Part shown: one piece after another, positions 35,332 to 42,393 of the stretch
How positions within the stretch are numbered: the first letter of the stretch is position 1
How the letters are laid out: each line of letters begins with the position of its first letter
Assembly (NCBI RefSeq): GCF_007991735.1
Contig: NZ_BJYX01000019.1
Coordinates: forward strand, 1-64,000
Source of the DNA: Terrabacter aerolatus
GTDB lineage: Bacteria > Actinomycetota > Actinomycetes > Actinomycetales > Dermatophilaceae
Direction: 5' to 3'
DNA length: 64,000 nt
Notes under the pieces: model-generated
Databases searched by the model: none
What the model was told of the DNA's origin: nothing
Seen by the model: the letters and a program-made list of their open reading frames with translations, nothing else
Program-made: the position numbers and the translations under genes

Positions 35332-36677
35332 CGGTACTCCTCGATCCGCTGGCCGATACCTCGCGTGATGAGCCAGGACGCGGCGAGCGCCGCGAGGGCG
35401 ACGGCGACCGCGATGAGCGGCGCGCTGCCACCGAGCCCGTTCAGGCTCGACACGGTGGTCTTGCCTGCGTCGTCACGGGCCCGGGTGACCGCGACGTCGA
35501 AGTCGCCGAAGGTCTTCGCGGCCCCGCCGGTCGCGGTGCTCGTCGACAGCTTGACGGCCTCGTCCCAGCGGCCCCCGTTGTCGAGCGAGCGGACCTTCTC
35601 GTGCGAGGCGACGTAGTCGCTCCACAGCGGGTCGAGGGTGGTGTCGCTGAGGCGTCCGAGATCGGTCTCGACCGTCGTCCTGTCGGTCTTCCACGACGTC
35701 TCGTTGGCGGCGCCGGAGCCGCGCTTGATGAGGGTGAGGCTCTCGTTGGCCCGGGCGTCGTTGGCGGCCGTCGTGACGTTCGCGAGGGTCACGGCGCTCT
35801 GGAAGTCGCCCTGGGCGACGTCGCGCGTCGCCCTGCCGATGCCGGTGATCGTGGTGGCGGTGACGAAGAGCGCGACGAGCAGCAGACCGATCGCGCTCGT
35901 GAGCGAGACGTTGAGGTAGCGGTGCGTGCGCCGTGCGAGCCACACGGCGATGGCGACGAGCCCGGCGAGCGACACGACGCCGACGAGCAGCTGGAGGCTC
36001 GAGTTGCTGCGGTCGAACTCCTTCTGCGACCGCTCCTCGTTGGCCTTGACCACCTGCTCGACGATGGGGATGGCGTCGGAACGCAGCCCGGCGCTCGCCT
36101 GCGTGAGGTACTGAGCCCCGACGGGGAGGCCGAGGCGGTTGTTGGAGCGGGCCTGCTCGACGAGGGCGGCATACGTCTGCACGCGCTCGGAGAGCACGCC
36201 GAGCGCGTTGCCGTCGGCCGGCTGGGCGGCGGCGGCCTTGGCGATGCCGGACGCGACCCGCGCCATGGCACCTTCGTACCTCGCGCGGGAGTCGGGCGAC
36301 TCGAGACCGCCGACGAGGAAGGCGTTGGTGGCGACGGCGTCGGCCCGCAGGAGGTCGACGTGGATCGACTGGGCGCGCACGACCTGCGCGGTGTTGTTGG
36401 CGGCCCGCTCGACGGCGGCCTGCGAGGCGAGCAGCGCGTTGGCGCTGACCGCGCCGAGCAGCACGGCGGCGATGACGCCGAGCAGCCCGAAGAGGCGCAT
36501 GCGTCCCGGTGTTCCGTGCAGGAGCCGGCCCGCGATGCCCCGCGCTCCCGGGATGCTGCCGGCGATGGTGCGCGCGCCCTGGCCGCCCTGACCAGTGGCG
36601 CCCGGCTGGCTCCCGGGCGCGCGCGACGAGCCGCCCGCCGGGATGGCGACGGGGATGTTCGTCGTCGGTGCGCTCAT
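35328..36677 (-). CDS. glnX: GlnX-like membrane signalling protein
   Basis: A 449-residue membrane protein with about four membrane segments: LFGLLGVIAAVLLGAVSA (near 62-80), LVGVVSLAGLVAIAVWLA (near 212-230), IGLLLVALFVTATTITG (near 247-263) and LIAVAVALAALAASWLI (near 422-440). Large helical loops between them would lie outside the cell. This is the GlnX layout, the relay from GlnH to PknG. The first 55 residues are Gly/Pro/Ala rich. ATG at 36677 overlaps the AAA gene stop by four bases. Confidence 0.85.
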   Translation of the reverse strand: MSAPTTNIPVAIPAGGSSRAPGSQPGATGQGGQGARTIAGSIPGARGIAGRLLHGTPGRMRLFGLLGVIAAVLLGAVSANALLASQAAVERAANNTAQVVRAQSIHVDLLRADAVATNAFLVGGLESPDSRARYEGAMARVASGIAKAAAAQPADGNALGVLSERVQTYAALVEQARSNNRLGLPVGAQYLTQASAGLRSDAIPIVEQVVKANEERSQKEFDRSNSSLQLLVGVVSLAGLVAIAVWLARRTHRYLNVSLTSAIGLLLVALFVTATTITGIGRATRDVAQGDFQSAVTLANVTTAANDARANESLTLIKRGSGAANETSWKTDRTTVETDLGRLSDTTLDPLWSDYVASHEKVRSLDNGGRWDEAVKLSTSTATGGAAKTFGDFDVAVTRARDDAGKTTVSSLNGLGGSAPLIAVAVALAALAASWLITRGIGQRIEEYR

Positions 36678-38284
36678 GCGGTGTCCTCGTGCTCGTTCCC
36701 GCTCGTGTCGTCGTGCCCGATCGTGTCGTCGTGCGCGTGCGTGTCCTGCTCGTCGTGCTCGTTCGAGACTGCCCCATCGGGGCCTGCCGGACCATCAGGG
36801 TCTGCCCTGAGGGGCGCCGGATCCTGCTCGAGCTCGTCGGGCTGCTCGGTGAAGTCGTCCGCGGTGAGTAGACGCAGCTCGTCGCGGGTCGGCTCCGTCG
36901 CATCCTTGAGGCGCCACGCGTGCCGGCCCACCGCGTGCTCGAAGAGGTTGCGCGAGAAGCGGCCGTTGCCGAAGGCCGGGGTGCGCGGCGTCGCCTCGAG
37001 CTGGTGGCGCACCCGCGTGCGGGCGTCGTCGGTCACCTCGTAGTCGCTGCCCTCGGCGATGGAGTCGAGGATCGCGAGCAGCTCGTCGTCGGAGTAGTCG
37101 TCGAACTCGATCGTCGTCGTGAACCGGCTCGCGAGGCCCGGGTTCTGGGCGATGAAGCCGACCATCGGGTCGGGGTAGCCGGCCACGATGACGACGAGGT
37201 CCTCGCGGTGGTCCTCCATCTCCTTGACGAGGGTGTTGACCGCCTCCTGGGCGTACTGGTCGCCGGTCAGGGCGTAGGCCTCGTCGATGAAGAGCACGCC
37301 GCCGGTGGCCTTGGCGCACACCTCGGCCGTCTTCATGGCCGTCTGCCCGACGTAGCCGGCGACGAGCTCGCTGCGGTCGACCTCGACGAGCTGGCCGGTC
37401 GGCAGGAGGCCCAGTGCCCGGTAGATGCCGCCGACGAGCCGGGCGACCGTCGTCTTGCCGGTGCCGGGGTTGCCGACGAAGACGAGGTGGCGGCTCATCT
37501 TGGGGGCCTTGAGGCCCGCCTCGGTGCGCATCTTCTCGACCGTGAGCAGCGCGACCTGCCGGTGGATCTCCTTCTTGACGCGGGCCAGTCCGATCATCGC
37601 GTCGAGCTCGGCGAGCAGCTCCTCGACGGACCGCTGCGGCTCGGCCGGCTTCTCGGCCTCGGTCGGAGGTTCTGTCGGGGCGGCGGTCCCGAGGGCGTCG
37701 TGGGCCGGGGTTCCGGCCGGGCCACCCCGGGCCTCGGGCTGATCCTGTCGCACGAGATCGAGGAGGCGGGGGTCGACCGCGCCGGGGATGCTCGGACGCA
37801 TCGGGTCGGGAGACCCCGGACGCGTCCCGGCCTTGCCGCCGAGCAGGGTCGGTACCCGCTGGCACGACGGCCGGGCCGCCGCGAGGTAGGCGCTGGAGGC
37901 GGCCGACGCGTTGGCGATGACCCAGATCGGTGCGGTGCCGAGCATGACGGCGGACGAGGCGACCTCCGTCAGGGCCTCGGCGTAGTCGGCAGCGAGGGAG
38001 TGCTGGGCTCCGGCGAGCGTCTCGAGCAGGTCGGTCGGAGCCCCTCTCCAGCGCCGTCCACGCGAGGCGGCCTCGAAGAAGGCCTCGTTGACGGAGGCCG
38101 CGTCGGTCAGGCCGGGGTGTGCCACCTCCGCCCACGCCGATGCCGCCCCCGGCACGGCCTCGGCGAGGGCGGCCGCCACGCGCAGCCCCTCGTCGCGGGC
38201 CGCCGCGGGGTCGAGGCCCGCCTCGGCGGCGATGTCGCTCAGCTGCTCCAGGCTCTCGGCGAGGCGCGACTCGTCAGTGGTCAT
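36674..38284 (-). CDS. CbbX/EccA-like AAA+ ATPase
   Basis: A 536-residue AAA+ protein of the CbxX/CfqX group. Residues 1-215 are helical plus a Pro-rich linker; the AAA module has Walker A GNPGTGKTT (271-279), Walker B GVLFIDEAY, sensor region VIVAGYPD and the arginine-finger region SRF. The C-terminal 50 residues are very acidic with Asp/His/Glu repeats (EHDEQDTHAHDD). Members remodel protein complexes (rubisco activase CbbX, EccA of type VII secretion). Twelve bases after the unknown gene and overlapping glnX, it is part of the pknG operon. Confidence 0.87.
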   Translation of the reverse strand: MTTDESRLAESLEQLSDIAAEAGLDPAAARDEGLRVAAALAEAVPGAASAWAEVAHPGLTDAASVNEAFFEAASRGRRWRGAPTDLLETLAGAQHSLAADYAEALTEVASSAVMLGTAPIWVIANASAASSAYLAAARPSCQRVPTLLGGKAGTRPGSPDPMRPSIPGAVDPRLLDLVRQDQPEARGGPAGTPAHDALGTAAPTEPPTEAEKPAEPQRSVEELLAELDAMIGLARVKKEIHRQVALLTVEKMRTEAGLKAPKMSRHLVFVGNPGTGKTTVARLVGGIYRALGLLPTGQLVEVDRSELVAGYVGQTAMKTAEVCAKATGGVLFIDEAYALTGDQYAQEAVNTLVKEMEDHREDLVVIVAGYPDPMVGFIAQNPGLASRFTTTIEFDDYSDDELLAILDSIAEGSDYEVTDDARTRVRHQLEATPRTPAFGNGRFSRNLFEHAVGRHAWRLKDATEPTRDELRLLTADDFTEQPDELEQDPAPLRADPDGPAGPDGAVSNEHDEQDTHAHDDTIGHDDTSGNEHEDTA

Positions 38285-38296
38285 GCGGCAGCTTCC

Positions 38297-38977
38297 TCAC
38301 TCGGGCGGGGCCAACGGCCGGGGCGACGGGGCGGAGGGGCCGGAGGCAGTCGACGCACCTGTCGGGCCCAGTCGGCCCGACAGGCCTGACGGGCTCGACG
38401 ACGCGGACGGCTCGGATGACGCGGACGGCTCGGACGACGCGGACGGCTCTGGCGGCGGAGCCACCTGCGCCGCGTCCGGGCCGAGCCCGAGCGTGCCGCC
38501 GCTCGAGGCCTGCCCGAACTTCTGCTCGAGGAACGCCCCGTGCACGATGATCGCCTCGGCGTCGGCACGGCATACGGCGTCGTAGACCTTGTCCATCGTC
38601 GTGCCGAGCAGGTCGAGCTGGTCGACGAGGAGCATGACCGAGCTCTTGCCGGCCGCGATGGGACGGGTGTCGGCCCAGTCGCGCGGCAGGCGCAGGTAGT
38701 TGCCGATCGCCACCGGCAGGTAGTCGGTGGCGGTCGCCATGACGCTGTAGCCCTGGGCGCTTCCGAGGCCGAGGTTGGACAGGCGCGGCAGGGTCTGGCG
38801 CACGATCCCCGTGACCCGCAGCAACCGGGAGAGGACGACGCCGGGCACCTTGCCCTCGCGTGCCTGCAGCTCGATGGCGTCGAGCGCGTCGACCAGCTGC
38901 TCGGTGGTCGGTGGTCCCGAGCGCACCGGCTCGGCTGCCTCGGGCCGGTCCAACCCGAACCACGACCGGATTCCCAC
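38297..38977 (-). CDS. Unknown protein of the telA-pknG operon
   Basis: A 226-residue protein I do not recognise. Residues 1-160 look like a compact helical domain (VDALDAIELQAREGKVPGVV, SNLGLGSAQGYSVMATATDY given in part, and DQLDLLGTTMDKVYDAV). The tail is a tandem SEPSAS repeat followed by Ser/Pro/Gly. GTG 38977 with AGGAGA about 9 bases upstream. It lies between telA and the AAA gene; genes of this type accompany TelA in other actinobacteria, so a role in the same complex is likely. No signal peptide or membrane segment. Confidence 0.65.
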   Translation of the reverse strand: MGIRSWFGLDRPEAAEPVRSGPPTTEQLVDALDAIELQAREGKVPGVVLSRLLRVTGIVRQTLPRLSNLGLGSAQGYSVMATATDYLPVAIGNYLRLPRDWADTRPIAAGKSSVMLLVDQLDLLGTTMDKVYDAVCRADAEAIIVHGAFLEQKFGQASSGGTLGLGPDAAQVAPPPEPSASSEPSASSEPSASSSPSGLSGRLGPTGASTASGPSAPSPRPLAPPE

Positions 38978-39073
38978 GTGCGTTGTTCTCCTCTTGATCT
39001 GTCGCGGGCCGGTCGTCGACCGGCACGCACCGCTGCTCGGGCCCGCGCCCCGGGTGTCAGGCGCCGGTGGGGA

Positions 39074-40339
39074 TCACCGGCCCGAGCCGAGGTCGAGCAG
39101 ACCCGGTGCGGCGTTCTCGGCCCGGCGGGCGTCCTGCTTGGCCACGCGGTCGAGGTAGGTGCGCGACTTGGCGACCTCGGTCTCGAGCGTGCCGATGGTC
39201 GCGGCCATGTTGTCGAGCGCACGGACCTTGAACTGGTCGATGGTGTCCATCGTCTCGTAGATGTTGGCGAACGCCTTCTGCAGCGACTCGATCGAGAGCG
39301 TGGCGCTCGCCGACTGCTCCTGGATGCGCGCCGAGTTCTGCTTCAGGGCCTCGGACGTGCGCTCGATGATGCCGGAGGTCGTCGTGTTGAGGGCCGTGAT
39401 CTGGTCGAGCACGAGCTGCTGGTTGTTGAGGGCCTGGGCGACGATGACCGCGGTGCGCAGCGCCGAGACCGTCGTCGTCGTCGCGCGGTCGACGCCCTTG
39501 ATGAGCTCGATGTTGTTCTTGATGATGATGTCGATCGCGAGGTAGTTCTGGATCGACACGGCGAGCTGGGTCAGCAGGTCCTGGTGCTTCTGGCGCACGT
39601 AGAAGAGGACGTCCTCGCGCAGCGCCTTGGCGGTGTCGGGATCGGTGGCCTCGAGGGTGGCCACCTGGGCGGCGAGGCGGGCGTCGAGCCGCTCGGCGAC
39701 GTAGACGTACTGGTTGAGCCGGCCCATCGACTCCCAGAGGTTGCGCTTCTCGAGGTTGAGCGCGACGTTGTCCTTGACGAGCTCGTCCTGGCCGGACTGG
39801 AGGGCGTGCAGGACGCCGTTGAGGTGGCTCTGGGCCGACTGGTACTTGCGGAAGTAGTCGGTGACCTTGTCGCCGAAGGGGATCATGCCGAGGAACTTCT
39901 TGGCGCCGGTGGCCTGGCCGGGGTCGAGGTCCTCGACGGTGCGGCGCAGGTCGAGCAGGGTCTTGCCCACCTTGGAGTTGCCCGACAGGCCGCCCTCGTT
40001 GAGCGCCTTGACCGGCATCTGGAGCATGCGGTTGCTGCTCTCGGCGGCGAAGCGCACCTCGTCGTTGCCCATGCTGCGCACGTCGGCGGCCTTGGTCTCC
40101 CACTCGGGGGAGCGGGCCGCGGCCTTGCTGAGCGACGCGAGGTAGGTGTCGACCTTGGCGTCGAGGCCGGGCAGCGCCGCCTCGGGGACGGCAGGGGCCA
40201 TCTTCGGTGCGGCCGTCTCGGCCACGGGCGCGGTCGGCGCCGGGGCCGTGAGGATGAAGGCCTCGCTGGGCGGCGGCTCGAGGGGAGCGACCTGGGCGGG
40301 CGCGGCGGCGGTCGCCTGCTGGGCGGGCTGGTCAGTCAT
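39074..40339 (-). CDS. telA: TelA-family protein (toxic anion resistance)
   Basis: A 421-residue, strongly helical TelA protein; first gene of the operon. Residues 1-65 are Ala/Pro rich, then the TelA core: NKxxL-like region EKRNLWESMGRLNQYVYVAE, DIIIKNNIELIKGVDRATTTT and ALRTAVIVAQALNNQQLVLDQI (landmarks given in part). TelA proteins are linked to tellurite, colicin and membrane-stress resistance, with unknown biochemistry, and often travel with VWA, AAA and Ter proteins. ATG at 40339. Ninety-six bases separate it from the next gene. A TAGAGT box on the minus strand near 40490 may be the operon -10. Confidence 0.88.
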   Translation of the reverse strand: MTDQPAQQATAAAPAQVAPLEPPPSEAFILTAPAPTAPVAETAAPKMAPAVPEAALPGLDAKVDTYLASLSKAAARSPEWETKAADVRSMGNDEVRFAAESSNRMLQMPVKALNEGGLSGNSKVGKTLLDLRRTVEDLDPGQATGAKKFLGMIPFGDKVTDYFRKYQSAQSHLNGVLHALQSGQDELVKDNVALNLEKRNLWESMGRLNQYVYVAERLDARLAAQVATLEATDPDTAKALREDVLFYVRQKHQDLLTQLAVSIQNYLAIDIIIKNNIELIKGVDRATTTTVSALRTAVIVAQALNNQQLVLDQITALNTTTSGIIERTSEALKQNSARIQEQSASATLSIESLQKAFANIYETMDTIDQFKVRALDNMAATIGTLETEVAKSRTYLDRVAKQDARRAENAAPGLLDLGSGR

Positions 40340-40603
40340 GTGGAGCGGGTCCTTCCCTCGCGTGCCGGCCGCGTCGGCGACGCGACCGAAGTCCCTTGCC
40401 CGTCGAGCACGAGACCGCTGCTGGACCGTGCGAGGCACACCGCGAGGTGCGCGACACACGCCTGCGGCGCGCTTCGTCGGGCGTACGGCCACTCTACGTG
40501 CCGTGCGCCTGCGACGGGCGGGCGAACGGGTGGGTTCCGTGGCCCCGCGGACCCCCTCCTCGGGCTCCGGCCGGACCCGCGCCGGACCCTCGGTGGGGTG
40601 CGA

Positions 40604-40639
40604 CCGCGGCTCGGAGTCAGGGGAGGTTCCGAGCCGCGG
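40604..40639 (-). terminator. Terminator between the DODA gene and telA
   Basis: Perfect 12-bp stem (40604-40615 and 40628-40639) with a 12-base loop, 130 bases beyond the dioxygenase stop. The 430-base spacer 40340-40767 holds this hairpin, a smaller GGGGCCCC site and the probable telA promoter, but no gene. Confidence 0.65.
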
Positions 40640-40767
40640 CCGCGATCGTGGGGCCCCACACGTGTCGAACGGGTGGGGTTACCCGCGGGTTCCCCGGATC
40701 CCCCGGATGCCGCGCGGACTCTGCCGCGGACTGGGCCGCGGACTCCGCCACGAGCCGCCGGCGCTGC

Positions 40768-41547
40768 TCAGCCGAACTGCCAGGACCGCTTGCTCAGGCC
40801 GAACCAGAAGCCGTCGATGACGCTCTTGTTGTCGAGGCCGCCGGACTCGTAGGCCGCGCCGAGGGTGACGAAGAGGGGCGCGAAGTGCTCGGTGCGCGGG
40901 TGGGCCTCGTGGGCGGCCGGCGCCTTGTCGAGGAAGTCGAGCAGGCTGTCGACGTCCTGGGCCTTCATGGCCTCCTGCGCCCAGTGGTCGAACTCGGCAC
41001 TCGCGCGAGGCGGCAGACCGTCGGCGCCCCCGTGCGGGTTGAACCAGCGCAGGTTGTGGGTCGTGAAGCCGGAGCCGACGATCATCGTGCCCTGCTCGCG
41101 CAGCGGGGCCAGGCGCCGCCCGATCTCGAAGAGGCCGCGCGGGTCGAGAGTCGGCATCGACATCTGGAGGACCGGCACGTCGGCCTCGGGGAACATCTCC
41201 TTGAGCGGCACGTAGGCGCCGTGGTCGAGTCCGCGCGCCTCTTCGCGGTGCACCTGGTGACCGGGCCACGTGAGCAGCTTGGTCACGTCGTCGGCGAGCG
41301 CGGGGGCGCTGGGCGCGTCGTAGGTGACCTCGTAGTACTTCTGCGGGAACCCCCAGAAGTCGTAGGTCAGCGGTGCTCCGGTGGTCGAGCCGAGCGTCGT
41401 CGGCGCGTCCTCCCAGTGCGCGGAGACCATGAGGACGTCCTTGGGCTTGGGCAGGTCGGCCGACCAGCCGGCGAGCTCGCCCGTCCAGCGCACGTCGTCG
41501 GCGAGCGGCGGTGCGCCGTGGCTGAGGTAGAGGACCGGGGCGGACAT
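40768..41547 (-). CDS. DODA-type extradiol ring-opening dioxygenase
   Basis: A 259-residue class III (LigB-superfamily) dioxygenase like YgiD/4,5-DOPA dioxygenase. Metal-binding His in SHGAP (His10) and SAHWE (His44), plus GLDHGAY and a C-terminal HFAPLFVTLGAA. It opens catechol rings; the physiological substrate is unknown. ATG 41547 with AAGGAAG upstream. The promoter area has an AT-rich stretch around 41565-41582 (GTCTAAACTATC) unusual here and probably an operator. Very long minus-strand frames reaching to 45681 are shadows of topA. Confidence 0.9.
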   Translation of the reverse strand: MSAPVLYLSHGAPPLADDVRWTGELAGWSADLPKPKDVLMVSAHWEDAPTTLGSTTGAPLTYDFWGFPQKYYEVTYDAPSAPALADDVTKLLTWPGHQVHREEARGLDHGAYVPLKEMFPEADVPVLQMSMPTLDPRGLFEIGRRLAPLREQGTMIVGSGFTTHNLRWFNPHGGADGLPPRASAEFDHWAQEAMKAQDVDSLLDFLDKAPAAHEAHPRTEHFAPLFVTLGAAYESGGLDNKSVIDGFWFGLSKRSWQFG

Positions 41548-41684
41548 GGACTTCCTTCCGAAGTTGTTGAAGTCTAAACTATCAGAGGGAACGTGGCCTC
41601 GCCCGTCATCATTCCCGAGGACGTATGCCGTCCGGTGGCCTTTGACCGAAGACCTTCGCGGGTGCCCGGCCGGCACCTGGGCGG

Positions 41685-41745
41685 GCTCTCCGGCAGGTGG
41701 GCTCTCCGGCAGGCGGGCCCTCCGCAGGTGGGCCCTTCGGCCCTG
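41685..41745. repeat. Imperfect 16-17-bp tandem repeat
   Basis: About four imperfect units built on gggctctccggcaggtg between the DODA gene and the GyrI-like gene. The copies decay toward the right. Confidence 0.65.
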
Positions 41746-41778
41746 TCGGACCGCGCCGAGCGACGGCACGCTGGGTCG

Positions 41779-42237
41779 ATGAACGAGATCCGCACCGTCG
41801 AGACCACCGAGCAGCCGACCGCCGTCGTGCGCTCCACGGTGGCGATGGACGAGCTGCCCGCCTTCTTCGCGCGGGCCTTCGCCACCGCCGCGGCCACCAT
41901 CGGGCAGCAGGGGCAGGCTCCCGCGGGGCCTCCCTTCGGGCTCTACCGGGGCATGCCCACGACGGTCGTCGACGTCGAGGCCGGCTTCCCGGTGGCGCGC
42001 CCGGTCGAGGCTGCCGGCGAGGTCGTGCCGAGCACCCTCCCCGGCGGGAGCGTCGTCGAGGCCGTGCACGTCGGGCCCTACGACACCATGGGTGAGACCT
42101 ACGGCCAGGTCGAGCGGTGGATGGTCGACCGGCAGCTGGTCCCCGGACCCGTCGTGTGGGAGAGCTACCTCAGCGACCCCGAGCGGGAGCCCGATCCCAC
42201 CACCTGGCGCACCCTCGTCCACTGGTCGCTCGCCTGA
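41779..42237 (+). CDS. GyrI-like effector-binding domain protein
   Basis: A 152-residue stand-alone GyrI-like/SRPBCC-type small-molecule-binding domain, with features of the family such as VVEAVHVGPYDTMGETYGQ and a GPVVWESYLSDP strand. Such proteins bind or inactivate small cyclic toxins, or are the ligand module of MerR/AraC regulators without the DNA-binding part. ATG 41779 follows CACGCT by 6 bases (41767-41772), the leaderless pattern. Upstream frame to 41593 passes through repeats and is not used. Confidence 0.8.
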   Translation: MNEIRTVETTEQPTAVVRSTVAMDELPAFFARAFATAAATIGQQGQAPAGPPFGLYRGMPTTVVDVEAGFPVARPVEAAGEVVPSTLPGGSVVEAVHVGPYDTMGETYGQVERWMVDRQLVPGPVVWESYLSDPEREPDPTTWRTLVHWSLA

Positions 42238-42393
42238 GGGCACCGGGCGAGCCTGCGAGCGACACGGCATACGTCCTCTCCACCGGATGCCGGGAGACCG
42301 CACCCCGCGCGGGCTGTTACGGTCGGTCCGCGTCCACGTCGGGGCAGCGACGAATCCGCTGCACGTGAGATGCGGGAAGTCGAAGGTGTCACC

